Below, piece by piece: positions 54,280 through 62,368 of a DNA stretch of 62,368 nt (within the stretch, counting starts at the first letter, position 1; every line of letters begins with the position of its first letter). The stretch is from Nocardia sp. CNY236 (GTDB taxonomy: Bacteria > Actinomycetota > Actinomycetes > Mycobacteriales > Mycobacteriaceae). The position numbers and the translations under genes were made by a program. The notes beneath the pieces are model-generated. The model was given only the letters and a program-made list of their open reading frames with translations. It was not told the DNA's origin and ran no database searches. The DNA is taken from positions 1-62,368 of the forward strand of contig NZ_AXVD01000030.1 in assembly GCF_000482385.1 (NCBI RefSeq), in the 5' to 3' direction.

Positions 54280-55205
54280 CAGAAGTAGCCTTCGCGTTTG
54301 CGGTCTTCCATGCCGGCTTCGGAAATCCGGTCGTCGGCGCGGGTGGCGCCCCGCTCGGTCACGCGAGCCGCGGCGGTTTCGGCCACCACCTCCTCGGGTG
54401 TGGTCGCGGTCGATTCGACACACCCGGTGCAGGTCGCGTCGCCAACGGTGCGGAACCGCACCGTGGCCTCGTAGGGTTGTTCACCATCGAGGAGTTGGAG
54501 AAAACGAGTGTGTGCCAGCAACATGCCGTCCCGCTGCACCACCGCCCTTCGATGTGCGTAATACAGCGGGGGCAGCGGGATGTTCTCCGCGGCGATATAG
54601 CTCCAGATATCCAATTCGGTCCAGTTCGACAGTGGAAACACACGGATGTGCTCGCCTGAGCGGTGCCGGCCGTTGTAGAGATTCCACAGTTCGGGCCGTT
54701 GCTGGCGCGGATTCCACTGGCCGTATTCGTCACGGAAGCTGAACACACGTTCCTTGGCGCGGGCCTTCTCCTCGTCTCGACGGGCGCCACCGAAAACCGC
54801 GTCGAACGACCCCTCCTGGATACAGCGCAGCAGCGTGGCCGTTTGCAGTCGATTGCGGGAGGCGCGCGGCCCGGTTTGCTCGACCACCCGGCCCGAGTCG
54901 ATGTCGTCCTGCACGCGCCCGACCAGTAGGCGCAGGCGAGCCGCCGTCGCGTCACGATAGGCGATCACTTCGTCGAAGTTGTGCCCCGTATCGATGTGTA
55001 GCACCGGGAACGGTAGTGGCGCGGGCCAGAAGGCCTTGGTTGCCAGGTGGACCATCACCACCGAGTCCTTGCCGCCGGAGAACAGCAATACCGGGCGCTC
55101 GAATGTTGCTGCCACTTCACGGAATATGTGTGCCGACTCGGCCTCGAGCGCGTCCAGATGGGGGAGCTCGTAGGTGCTCGCAGTCGACTTTGCGTACTGG
55201 ATCAC
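54279..55205 (-). CDS. cysD: Sulfate adenylyltransferase subunit 2
   Basis: The 308-aa PP-loop ATP sulfurylase subunit has SGGKDS at 43-48, [13 protein letters not shown], and [16 protein letters not shown]. It forms the CysDNC complex. It follows the iclR gene by 9 bp on the same strand and a near-match to the KstR box sits just upstream of its start. Confidence 0.96.
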   Translation of the reverse strand: MIQYAKSTASTYELPHLDALEAESAHIFREVAATFERPVLLFSGGKDSVVMVHLATKAFWPAPLPFPVLHIDTGHNFDEVIAYRDATAARLRLLVGRVQDDIDSGRVVEQTGPRASRNRLQTATLLRCIQEGSFDAVFGGARRDEEKARAKERVFSFRDEYGQWNPRQQRPELWNLYNGRHRSGEHIRVFPLSNWTELDIWSYIAAENIPLPPLYYAHRRAVVQRDGMLLAHTRFLQLLDGEQPYEATVRFRTVGDATCTGCVESTATTPEEVVAETAAARVTERGATRADDRISEAGMEDRKREGYF

Positions 55206-55214
55206 ACTAGAAAA

Positions 55215-56114
55215 CTAGAACACGTTTCCATCGCTGGTCAATGGTTTGTGGCCGCCGGAGCTGACGGTCACTGCGTCGGCTGCGGCCACCAGGGCTGCAC
55301 CGCGCCTGGCGATCTCCGCTCCGGTGATCGAGGCGCCGACATACATCGTGAGCACCATGTTCTGGCTGCCGTCTCCGCCGTATGTCGGTGCGGCGAGCAA
55401 GCTCACCGGGTGTTCCTTGCGTGGGCGCAGGTCCGACCCCAGGTAGACGCGTTCACCAAGGCTCGTAACCAGTTCGCCGACCAGTTCGCGCAGTTCGGAG
55501 GGCAGGTCGTGATCGGCGACGCCAGCCAACAGCGCGTAGAGCCGATGGCTGGCCGTGGTCGTGGCCTCCACCAGAAATCCGCGGGTTCGACACTCGTCGA
55601 CGACTTGGCGCAGCCGCGCCTCGTCTTGCTGGAGTGGCACCACGGGCGGCGTGGCCAGCCAGGTGTCGAATGCCGCGTCGGTATCCCAGAGGACATACAT
55701 CAGACCCACCGGAGGGGCGAAACGATAGGCTGCGCCCACTTTGACCGTGCCGGGACCAGTGCTCTCCAGCACCATGATCTGCTCGCCGACGATCGCCGAG
55801 GCGGTGCAGGTCGTGCGGTATCGCGCGGTGAGTTTCTCCAGTTCGGCGCGGGCGAGCGCGGAGATGGCGAAGCTATCTTGTGCAACGCGGCCCGCGGCGA
55901 TCAGCGCCGGCCCGAGCCCGTAGACGTGGGTGTCGGGGTCGCGTACCAGGTATCCGCCCGCGGTCAGTTCCGTGAGAATGCCCAGGCACGTCGGCTTGGT
56001 CAACTCCAACGCCCGAGCGAGTTCGGAGAGGCCGAAGCGTTTGCCGCCGTGTTCGACGAAGAAGTCCAGGATCTGGACCACCCGGGCGGTGGGTGCAGAC
56101 CGACGGTTGACCAT
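55215..56114 (-). CDS. IclR-family transcriptional regulator
   Basis: The 299-aa protein has the IclR N-terminal winged helix (FGLSELARALELTKPTCLGI, LTAGGYLVRDPDTHVYGLG) and a C-terminal effector-binding domain. It is divergent from the Rv3531c-like operon and probably cotranscribed with cysDNC, so it is in a position to control both sides of the sulfation block. Effector unknown. Confidence 0.93.
   Translation of the reverse strand: MVNRRSAPTARVVQILDFFVEHGGKRFGLSELARALELTKPTCLGILTELTAGGYLVRDPDTHVYGLGPALIAAGRVAQDSFAISALARAELEKLTARYRTTCTASAIVGEQIMVLESTGPGTVKVGAAYRFAPPVGLMYVLWDTDAAFDTWLATPPVVPLQQDEARLRQVVDECRTRGFLVEATTTASHRLYALLAGVADHDLPSELRELVGELVTSLGERVYLGSDLRPRKEHPVSLLAAPTYGGDGSQNMVLTMYVGASITGAEIARRGAALVAAADAVTVSSGGHKPLTSDGNVF
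55216..55229. promoter_or_regulatory. Near-match to KstR box upstream of cysD
   Basis: TAGAACACGTTTCC matches the KstR consensus TnnAACnnGTTnnA except at the last base, and shares its first 11 bases with the perfect site at 56125. It lies 10 bp upstream of the cysD start and overlaps the 3' end of iclR. Confidence 0.5.
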
Positions 56115-56124
56115 TGACCACTCC

Positions 56125-56138
56125 TAGAACACGTTCTA
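56125..56138. promoter_or_regulatory. KstR-type operator
   Basis: TAGAACACGTTCTA is a palindrome that fits the published KstR consensus TnnAACnnGTTnnA at every fixed position. It lies in the 85-bp divergent region between iclR and the Rv3531c-like operon. KstR is the TetR-type repressor of cholesterol degradation genes in mycolata. Confidence 0.72.
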
Positions 56139-56155
56139 ATATTTTCTCTATCGAA

Positions 56156-56174
56156 ATGTACCAGATCGGTACAT
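56156..56174. promoter_or_regulatory. Second palindrome; candidate IclR operator
   Basis: ATGTACC (56156-56162) and GGTACAT (56168-56174) form a perfect inverted repeat with a 5-nt spacer, about 26 bp upstream of the GTG of the Rv3531c-like gene and 17 bp from the KstR box. Its proximity to iclR suggests autoregulation and control of the divergent operon. Confidence 0.5.
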
Positions 56175-56199
56175 ATATGGAACACTCGGGAGAGGTCTC

Positions 56200-57363
56200 G
56201 TGCTGACACAGCCGTTCGCGGACGCCATTGCCGCCGCCGAGCAGATCATCACCGCAGCCGCGCATGTTCGTTCCGAACAGGACCTGGTCGAGGGCTACGA
56301 CTACCTGGCCGGCAGCATCCGTGCCTCATTGCAGATGGCATGGGCCTACGAGCGGGACTTCCCGTTTTTCGTGCAGTCCACCGGGCCATACACGAAGATG
56401 GGGCTGGACAACCCGGACACCCTCTACTACCACTCCTACGTACGGTCGGATGCGGAATACCTGGTGACCGGCGTCCGCGGCACGACCCGCGATCTGAGTT
56501 TTCAAGTGCTCAACGGCGACTACTCGCCAGTGGACGTACCCGACAGTCTCACCGCGTTCGATGATCGAGCATTCGAGATCGGCCCCGACGGGGGCTATCA
56601 GATCCGGTTCGGGCCCGACGCGGCCCGGCCCGGCTACGTGCACCTGGGTCCCGATGCGGCAATGCTCATCGTGCGCGAGGTCTACAGCGATTGGGCCACC
56701 GAGAAATCGGGCACGATCCGCATCCAACGCGTGGATCGCATCGGTGACGCGCCGGCGCCCCCTACCAGAGACATCCTCACCAAGCGCTACGGTGTCGCCG
56801 GCAAAATGCTCGTGTCCCGGTTGCGGACCTTCCTCGCCTTCCCGGAGTGGTTCTACCTGAACCTCCCGGTGAACACGATGACCGAGCCGAGGCGAACGCC
56901 AGGCGGGCTCACTACCCAGTACTCGTCCGTCGGCCACTACGACCTGGCCGACGCCCAGGCGATGATCATCACGGTGCCGAAATCCGATGCGCCGTATCAG
57001 GGTTTTCAGCTCGGCAGTATGTGGTACCTATCGCTGGACTACATCAATCACCAGACCAGCCTCACCGCCGACCAGGCCCGCGAAGACCCCGACGGGATGA
57101 TTCGGCTGGTGGTCAGTGAACGTGATCCCGGTGTGGCCAATTGGATCGAACGCACCGGCCACGCGCGCGGATATCTGCAGTTACGCTGGCAGCGGCTGTC
57201 GCGAGACATGACACCCGAGGACGGCCCGACGGTAGAGGTGGTGTCAGTGGCCGACCTGCCCGAGCGGTTGCCGTTCTACGATCGCGCCCGCACTACCCCG
57301 CAGCAGTGGCGCGCCCGAATCGCGGCACGGCAGGCGGCCGTTGCGGAGAGGATGCTCGGCTGA
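56200..57363 (+). CDS. Rv3531c-like conserved protein
   Basis: The 387-aa protein is soluble, with segments such as LAGSIRASLQMAWAYERDFP, PDTLYYHSYVRSDAEYLVTG and SMWYLSLDYINHQTSLTADQ. Together with the next two genes it matches the order of M. tuberculosis Rv3531c-Rv3530c-Rv3529c (hypothetical, SDR, sulfotransferase). GTG 56200 has GGGAGAGG upstream. Its biochemical function is not known. It is the first gene of an operon with a KstR-type site in its promoter. Confidence 0.82.
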   Translation: MLTQPFADAIAAAEQIITAAAHVRSEQDLVEGYDYLAGSIRASLQMAWAYERDFPFFVQSTGPYTKMGLDNPDTLYYHSYVRSDAEYLVTGVRGTTRDLSFQVLNGDYSPVDVPDSLTAFDDRAFEIGPDGGYQIRFGPDAARPGYVHLGPDAAMLIVREVYSDWATEKSGTIRIQRVDRIGDAPAPPTRDILTKRYGVAGKMLVSRLRTFLAFPEWFYLNLPVNTMTEPRRTPGGLTTQYSSVGHYDLADAQAMIITVPKSDAPYQGFQLGSMWYLSLDYINHQTSLTADQAREDPDGMIRLVVSERDPGVANWIERTGHARGYLQLRWQRLSRDMTPEDGPTVEVVSVADLPERLPFYDRARTTPQQWRARIAARQAAVAERMLG

Positions 57364-58139
57364 TGCTCTTGCAGGACAAAGTAGTCGTGGTCTCCGGCGT
57401 CGGACCAGGGTTGGGACGCGCCATCGCCATGCGCAGCGCGCAGGCCGGCGCGGATGTCGTACTCGCCGCTCGGACCGAGTCCCGGCTCATCGAGGTGGCC
57501 AAGGAGATCACCGAACTCGGCCGGCGTGCTGTGGTCGTTCCGACCGACGTCGATGATGATGCGGCGGCGGCCAATCTGGTCGAGGCCGCGCACAGTGGTT
57601 TCGGCCGGGTCGATGCACTGGTGAACAATGCCTTCGCCATCCCGCCGCTGGCCGACCTCGCCGAGGTCGACCTCGACCGCGTGCGCGCTGGCTTCGAGAC
57701 GAACGTCTTGGCAGCACTACGGCTGACCAGGCTGTTCGTGCCTGCCCTGGCTCGCACCAAGGGCTCGGTGGTGATGATCAATTCGGCCGTGTTGCGGCAC
57801 TCACGGCGCACTTTCGGGCCATACAAGATGGCCAAGGCCGGGCTTCTCGCCTTGGCGCAGAGCTTGGCCACCGAACTCGGGCCGCAGGGCATACGGGTGA
57901 ACTCGGTTGCACCCGGCTACATCTGGGGTGACAACCTGAAGTGGTATTTCGGCTACCTGGCGCAGCAACGGGGAATCACAGCCGAGGAAGTCTATGCCGA
58001 GACCGCGAAGACCACCGACCTGCGCACGTTGCCCGAGCCCGACGAGATCGCCGATGCCGTCGTGTTCTTCGCCTCCGCTATGGCGCGGGCGATCACGGGG
58101 GCGTGTCTGGATGTCAATGCCGGCGAATACCACCACTAG
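57363..58139 (+). CDS. Short-chain dehydrogenase/reductase (Rv3530c-like)
   Basis: The 258-aa classical SDR has cofactor motif GVGPGLG (12-18), NNA at 88-90, Ser141 and the catalytic YKMAK with Tyr154 and Lys158. It oxidises or reduces an alcohol/ketone, plausibly on a sterol-like or lipid substrate given its operon. ATG overlaps the previous stop (TGATG). Confidence 0.93.
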   Translation: MLLQDKVVVVSGVGPGLGRAIAMRSAQAGADVVLAARTESRLIEVAKEITELGRRAVVVPTDVDDDAAAANLVEAAHSGFGRVDALVNNAFAIPPLADLAEVDLDRVRAGFETNVLAALRLTRLFVPALARTKGSVVMINSAVLRHSRRTFGPYKMAKAGLLALAQSLATELGPQGIRVNSVAPGYIWGDNLKWYFGYLAQQRGITAEEVYAETAKTTDLRTLPEPDEIADAVVFFASAMARAITGACLDVNAGEYHH

Positions 58140-58213
58140 GCGAGGCATGTATCGCAGTCGCGACGCACACGCCACCCGACCCGGTGCGGATATCCGGCAC
58201 CACCACCGAGGAG

Positions 58214-59383
58214 ATGACCGTGATCGGTAGGAACGACATTGGGACCATCGATGATCTACACGCATCGGCGAGCAAGGTCGTCGGCCTGGACGACTTCGGG
58301 AACGACGACTATCGCGAAGGACTCGCGGTGCTGCTCACGTCCTATGCCGCCGACGCCCAGCTCACGCCGCTGGGCAACAAGGTCAATCGCGCCTTTCTGC
58401 GTGGCGCGCTGATCGCCCGGCTGCTCAGTGAGGCTGCCTGGCAACGATTTCCAGAACACGCCGACATTGCGATCGAACGGCCGATCTTCGTGACGGGTCT
58501 CCCGCGGTCGGGTACGACCGCGGTGCACCGCCTGCTCAACGCGGACCCGGCGCACCAAGGGTTGGAGATGTGGCTGACCGAGATGCCCCAGCCACGCCCA
58601 CCGCGGGAGACTTGGGCGGACAATCCGATGTACCAGCGGCTCGCGGCGGCCTATGACAAGCATCATGTGGAGCACCCGGAGTTCATGGGTGTGCATCACA
58701 TCTCGGCGGATCAGGTCGAAGAGTGTTGGCAGTTGCTTCGACAATCGGCCATGTCGGTGTCCTACGAGTGCCTGGCGTACCTACCCGGTTATTCCGAATG
58801 GTTGCGCCACCGGGATTGGACTCCCGCCTATCGCAGACACAAGCGCAATCTTCAACTGATCGGGTTACCGGACTCCGGCAAGCGCTGGGTGCTGAAGAAT
58901 CCCAGCCACCTGTTCGCATTGGATGCCATCTTCGCCGTCTATCCAGATGCGCTCATCATCCAGATGCATCGTGATCCGCGCAGCATCATCGCGTCGGTGT
59001 GCAGCCTCAACGAGCAGGCCTCGGGGGGGTGGTCGGAGAAATTCCGCGGGTCGGTTGTCGGCGCGACCCAGTTGGATCTGTGGGCTCGCGGCGCCGACCG
59101 CTTCCTCGCCGATCGAAAACGCTACGACCCGGCGCAATTCTGCGACATCGACTACGACGAGTTCGTCGCCGACCCGCTCGGCACGGTGGAGTCGATCTAC
59201 CGGCGCTTTCGATTGCCGCTGACCCACGAGGCGACGACCGCCATGGAGGCACTGCACGTGCAGAGCACCTCCGGCGCCGCGCGGCCGGCGCATCGATACA
59301 CGCTCAGCGACTTCGGGCTCACTGTTCACCAGGTGGACGCTCGGTTCAGCACGTATCGGGAAGCGCACTTCACGGCGCGATGA
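58214..59383 (+). CDS. PAPS-dependent sulfotransferase (Rv3529c-like)
   Basis: The 389-aa sulfotransferase has the 5'-phosphosulfate loop GLPRSGTT (95-102) and the 3'-phosphate-binding segment QMHRDPRSIIASVCSLNEQ. It transfers sulfate from PAPS to a hydroxyl of an unknown acceptor. PAPS would come from the CysDNC encoded 3-6 kb away. A GTG 9 bases downstream of the chosen ATG, with GAGGAG at good spacing, is an alternative start. Last gene of the operon. Confidence 0.9.
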   Translation: MTVIGRNDIGTIDDLHASASKVVGLDDFGNDDYREGLAVLLTSYAADAQLTPLGNKVNRAFLRGALIARLLSEAAWQRFPEHADIAIERPIFVTGLPRSGTTAVHRLLNADPAHQGLEMWLTEMPQPRPPRETWADNPMYQRLAAAYDKHHVEHPEFMGVHHISADQVEECWQLLRQSAMSVSYECLAYLPGYSEWLRHRDWTPAYRRHKRNLQLIGLPDSGKRWVLKNPSHLFALDAIFAVYPDALIIQMHRDPRSIIASVCSLNEQASGGWSEKFRGSVVGATQLDLWARGADRFLADRKRYDPAQFCDIDYDEFVADPLGTVESIYRRFRLPLTHEATTAMEALHVQSTSGAARPAHRYTLSDFGLTVHQVDARFSTYREAHFTAR

Positions 59384-59443
59384 CAGTTCGCCCTCGGCTC
59401 GCAGGATTCGGATCGAACCGACGGACGGGCGCGGTCACCCGGA

Positions 59444-60124
59444 TCAGGGCTGACCGACTTTGAGCACGATGAACAGTGCACGAGCTTCCGCGCACAGTCG
59501 TTCGCCGTCGTGCAGTGTGGCACGGAGGTGGAGCTTGCGCCCTTCCTGTTGTTCGACCCATGCGTGCGCTGTCAGGTCGGTGTTCAGCGGCGTGATCGAG
59601 CGGTAGTCGGTGGTGAGCGAGGCGGTCCTGGTCACTGCGCCGGCATGTACCGCCGCGGCCATGCCGAGCAGATCGTCGAAAGCAACGGCGATCTGACCAC
59701 CATGAGCAGCGTTGTTTCCGCCCAAATGGAAGGTGCGGAAAGTGAGGCGCGCTTGGAGACCTTGCTTGTCGATGTGGTCGATGGTGTATGGCGGCAGTGT
59801 GATGTTGCCGCGGGCAGGCAGGTCGAATCGAGTCCAGGTGGGCGTCGACCACTCGTCTACCATGGCGTCGTCGAGCTTGTCGTTGAGCTGCTTCAGCATG
59901 CCGATCGCCTCCATTGCGAGGTCGTCGGAGGGGCTGGCCAAGCGGACGCGGTCCATCAAACCGCGAACCTGTTCGATGAACTGGCCGTAGTGCGGCCCGC
60001 CGCGGGTGATGTCCGAATTCTTGGCAGCCTCGTGTGCGGCGGTGAGTTCGGTCATCGGCCGGAACCCACCCTCGTGGTGTTCTCTACTCGGTAACGCGTC
60101 GTCGTCGGCACTCGATCTGTTCAT
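59444..60124 (-). CDS. PaaI-type hotdog thioesterase
   Basis: The 226-aa protein has a ~90-residue N-terminal extension and then a hotdog domain with the active-site stretch HGGQIAVAFDDLLGMAAAVH. It hydrolyses an acyl-CoA. It is convergent with the sulfotransferase operon. Confidence 0.9.
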   Translation of the reverse strand: MNRSSADDDALPSREHHEGGFRPMTELTAAHEAAKNSDITRGGPHYGQFIEQVRGLMDRVRLASPSDDLAMEAIGMLKQLNDKLDDAMVDEWSTPTWTRFDLPARGNITLPPYTIDHIDKQGLQARLTFRTFHLGGNNAAHGGQIAVAFDDLLGMAAAVHAGAVTRTASLTTDYRSITPLNTDLTAHAWVEQQEGRKLHLRATLHDGERLCAEARALFIVLKVGQP

Positions 60125-60198
60125 AGGACCAAATTATCGGTTGCCCGATGGATGCTTCTCGCGTGGGTCCGACCGGCGGCGGTGCAGGATTGCGTGCG

Positions 60199-61011
60199 TC
60201 ACAGTGACGGCCACGCGGTGGGCTGGCGCGCTGCACGGGCAGTCCACCGCCCTTCGTCGTGGCGGACCTCGACCGGATGATCGAAGGCTGCGGTCACATT
60301 CCGAGTGGTGATCGTTTCCCTCGCGGGGCCTGCTGCGACTGTGCGGCCACCGGCAATGAGCAGCGCATGGGTGGTGGTGCTGGGAAGTTCCTCCACATGG
60401 TGGGTGACCAAGATGGAGGCCACCTCCGGGTGCGTTCGATCGAGGGTGTCGAGAGTGTCGAGCAATTGTTCGCGGGCGGCGACGTCCAGGCCGGTCGTTG
60501 GCTCATCGAACAGCAGCAATCGAGGCTCGGCGACGAGTGAGCGGGCGATGAGCGTGCGCCCGCGTTCCCCCTGCGACAGTGTGGGCCAGATGTCGTCGGC
60601 CTTGCCCGCCAGCCCGAGGGTGTGGATTATCGCGTCAGCGCGGCGCGTCTCCTCCCGCGACGGCGTCCACCGCATTGGAGTGTCGATCGTGGCAGTGAGA
60701 CCGGTCAGCACCACCGCGCGGACCGACAACGGGGACCGTAGCGGGTGACGCGGGTTCACGTGGCCGATATGACGGCGTATGCGTTGCAGTTCTACCCGGC
60801 CGAGTTGCGCGCCCAGCACGCGTACCGAGCCCGATGTCGGGAACGTGACCGCGCCGCAGAACCCGAGCAGTGTGCTCTTTCCTGCTCCGTTGGGGCCGAG
60901 CAACGCCCAGCGTTCGCCGGCGTGCACGGTCAGCGAAATACCTTTGATGATCTTTTGTCCGTCGCGACGGAATGTCACGTCGCTCAGTTCCAGCACCGGG
61001 GTGTCGATCAT
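60199..61011 (-). CDS. Orphan ABC ATP-binding protein
   Basis: The 270-aa ATPase has Walker A GPNGAGKST, a signature reading LSQGERGR, Walker B LLLFDEPTTGLD and H-loop LVTHHVEELP. It resembles YlmA/ModF-type stand-alone ATPases. No permease or binding protein is adjacent, so the partner is unknown. Confidence 0.92.
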   Translation of the reverse strand: MIDTPVLELSDVTFRRDGQKIIKGISLTVHAGERWALLGPNGAGKSTLLGFCGAVTFPTSGSVRVLGAQLGRVELQRIRRHIGHVNPRHPLRSPLSVRAVVLTGLTATIDTPMRWTPSREETRRADAIIHTLGLAGKADDIWPTLSQGERGRTLIARSLVAEPRLLLFDEPTTGLDVAAREQLLDTLDTLDRTHPEVASILVTHHVEELPSTTTHALLIAGGRTVAAGPARETITTRNVTAAFDHPVEVRHDEGRWTARAARQPTAWPSL

Positions 61012-61397
61012 AGGAGAGCTTCTTTCGGAGAACGCAGGTGCACGCGACGGCAGTGGCTTCTGTCGCATTGGTGGGCCGGCAGTCGTCTGTGCGTTCGGCA
61101 GACTCGACGAGCTCCGGCCGGTCGCTCGTTGCCGGGGCACACGCTGTGGAACAGCCGAGTCGGCACATCGACGTGGTGGTCGATGGCAGCGCCGGGCGAA
61201 ATGCCATATCAGTCTAGCGGTTCGGGTCGGTGCCGCTGTCGGCATCCTGCCCCTCACGCTGGTCCGGGCCGGCCCATTCGACGTGTGATACCAGCTGGAA
61301 CTCGACAGACGGAACCAATTCGGCGCCGATACAGCCATGGCTCGCCGACTCCAGCGTATTTCCGGTAATCGAAGCCGCAATGGGGGAGACTGGCGCG
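61012..61397. other. Intergenic, 386 bp
   Basis: This is a divergent region between the ATPase and the next hypothetical gene. No coding frame is convincing; no strong palindrome noticed. Confidence 0.5.
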
Positions 61398-61892
61398 ATG
61401 AGCATCGACCCCACCGACGTGCGTATCCACGCGGGAGACGGGATGCCGTTGCCGGAGTTGACCGAGGCCGCACTCGGTGATCTCCTCGACACGCCGCCCG
61501 GCCGCGATTGCCCGATCCTCGAACTGAGCCGAGGCGGCTCTCACGAGATTCGGGCCAAGCTGCTACCCGATGGCGTCTACGAAGTGGAGCACCGAGCCGG
61601 TTCGGCGGCCGAGTCCTTCCAGATGTATACCTCGGATGCGGCGTTGGTCCGAGATGTGCTGTGGGCCTGGCTCTCCGGCGATCCCTGGTGGCGTGATGCA
61701 GTGGCGTGGTATCCGGTCGATCCCGCGATTGCGGAGCTTCGTGCGGTACACGACGAACTTGCTGGACTCCTGGACTGCCTGATCGGGATGAACGATGCCA
61801 CTACGGATATGGACGCCGTGCTGGCACGCGCCGATGAGCTGTTGGCGTCGGAACGTTCATCGGAGCAACCGATTTCCACCGGTCAGGATTGA
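61398..61892 (+). CDS. Hypothetical protein, 164 aa
   Basis: The acidic soluble protein starts MSIDPTDVRIHAGDGMPLPE, has a central DGVYEVEHRAGSAAESFQMY region and a helical C-terminus. ATG 61398 has GGGGGAG upstream. Codon bias is strong. Family not recognised. A strong terminator follows at 61903. Confidence 0.82.
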   Translation: MSIDPTDVRIHAGDGMPLPELTEAALGDLLDTPPGRDCPILELSRGGSHEIRAKLLPDGVYEVEHRAGSAAESFQMYTSDAALVRDVLWAWLSGDPWWRDAVAWYPVDPAIAELRAVHDELAGLLDCLIGMNDATTDMDAVLARADELLASERSSEQPISTGQD

Positions 61893-61902
61893 TGCCACGC
61901 GA

Positions 61903-61942
61903 CTCCCGCACGGTTCGGTTGTCCCCTTGGACCGTGCGGGAG
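61903..61942 (+). terminator. Terminator before the rRNA promoter
   Basis: CTCCCGCACGGT (61903-61914) pairs perfectly with ACCGTGCGGGAG (61931-61942) over a 16-nt loop, 10 bp after the hypothetical gene. It would insulate the rRNA operon from upstream transcription. Confidence 0.8.
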
Positions 61943-62041
61943 CCCGATGGGTCGTGTCTTGAATCACAATCGTGGCATTCGGCGATTCAGGCAGGTTGCT
62001 CGGCGTCGCTGACCTGCGAAAAAGTGCGCTAGCCAGGCGAT

Positions 62042-62070
62042 TTGACGTAGCGTTCTCCGCCGCGTAACTT
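62042..62070 (+). promoter_or_regulatory. Probable rRNA operon promoter
   Basis: TTGACG (62042-62047) and TAACTT (62065-62070) are separated by 17 bp, about 210 bp upstream of the rrn leader motif. This fits a sigma-70-type rrn promoter. Confidence 0.65.
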
Positions 62071-62279
62071 ATTGCGAGTCAGAGCGACACGGACACCGAC
62101 CCGGGGCCGGAGAGCGTAGCAGAAATGATGCGCTCGGGCTGGGGTGAACGAGGTTGGACGAGGAGCGCCTGGCGGTTGCATTGGTTCGGTTTTGTTCCTG
62201 GCTTGTGTGGTTGGGTTCGGGGCTGGGCTGTGTGTGCTGCATGGAAGGCCTGGTGATGCCGGGTTGGATGTGTGGTGTG

Positions 62280-62304
62280 TGTTCTTTGAGAACTCAATAG
62301 TGTG
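62280..62304 (+). promoter_or_regulatory. rRNA operon leader with boxA-type antitermination element
   Basis: The segment contains TTTGAGAACTCAATAGTGTG, the conserved actinobacterial motif found upstream of 16S rRNA genes, with a small GTTCT-TTG-AGAAC hairpin (62281-62293). The 16S rRNA gene itself is not in the window and should begin shortly after 62368. Confidence 0.85.
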
Positions 62305-62368
62305 TCGATGAATGTCAGTGCCGAAATATTGTTTTTGGTTCCGTGTTCTTCATGCCCCCGTATGGAGG

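Noticed and set aside
55047..56117. 356-codon plus-strand ORF opposite the iclR gene
   Set aside because: Antisense shadow typical of high-GC DNA; the minus strand encodes a complete IclR protein.
62079..62297. 72-codon minus-strand ORF at the right end
   Set aside because: It lies antisense to the rRNA operon leader and is low-complexity His/Thr/Gln text.

Overview
The window is high-GC actinobacterial chromosomal DNA, most likely from Nocardia or a close relative. This rests on coding style, an Rv3531c/Rv3530c/Rv3529c-like trio, an LGFP-repeat wall protein, F420- and mycothiol-type enzymes, a conservon, and an actinobacterial rRNA leader at the right edge. No intact phage, IS element or CRISPR array is present. 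The few mobile traces are a decayed tyrosine-recombinase fragment facing a tRNA-Pro gene, an orphan VirB2/TrbC-like protein, and two TerD-family genes.

Layout. (1) 0-9.2 kb: TerD protein, integrase relic, tRNA-Pro, small hypotheticals, a MarR/DHA2 exporter pair, a second MFS gene translationally coupled to a 43-aa ORF, a SRPBCC protein, and a 1.2 kb stretch with no confident gene. (2) 9.2-16.3 kb: a full conservon, cvnA (kinase-like ATPase), cvnB (roadblock), cvnC (DUF742), cvnD (Ras-like GTPase), followed by three P450s. The first two are tandem paralogues lacking the P450 ExxR arginine, separated by the scar of a duplicated cvnD 3' end. The third is canonical. (3) 16.4-26.1 kb: Nudix, XRE regulator, PPOX/F420 enzyme, amidase, FAD oxidoreductase, a tandemly duplicated reductase/ohr unit under ohrR (one ohr copy truncated), LLM oxidoreductase and M50-like peptidase. 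(4) 26.2-34.5 kb: aldehyde dehydrogenase with DUF779 partner and GAF regulator, DinB protein, LGFP protein, MDR oxidoreductase, VirB2-like protein, TerD. (5) 34.5-44.3 kb: Ddn-like protein, TetR/ABC exporter operon, MarR, ectoine-type uptake operon ehuBCDA, LOG-like protein, VOC protein with a structured leader. (6) 44.3-51.4 kb: a P450/TetR/acyl-CoA dehydrogenase set, a damaged isochorismatase gene, a TetR/crotonase divergent pair, and pyroglutamyl peptidase.

(7) 51.5-59.4 kb is the most coherent functional block: SUMF1/FGE-like protein, cysNC and cysD (PAPS synthesis), an IclR regulator, and divergently an Rv3531c-like protein, an SDR and a PAPS-dependent sulfotransferase. A perfect match to the KstR consensus (TnnAACnnGTTnnA) lies in the 85-bp divergent promoter, beside a second palindrome that could be the IclR operator, and a near match lies just upstream of cysD. 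I infer a KstR/IclR-controlled module that couples activated-sulfate supply to sulfation of a lipid or sterol-type substrate. The window ends with a thioesterase, an orphan ABC ATPase, a hypothetical protein with a strong terminator, and the promoter and boxA-type leader of an rRNA operon whose 16S gene should begin just beyond the right edge.
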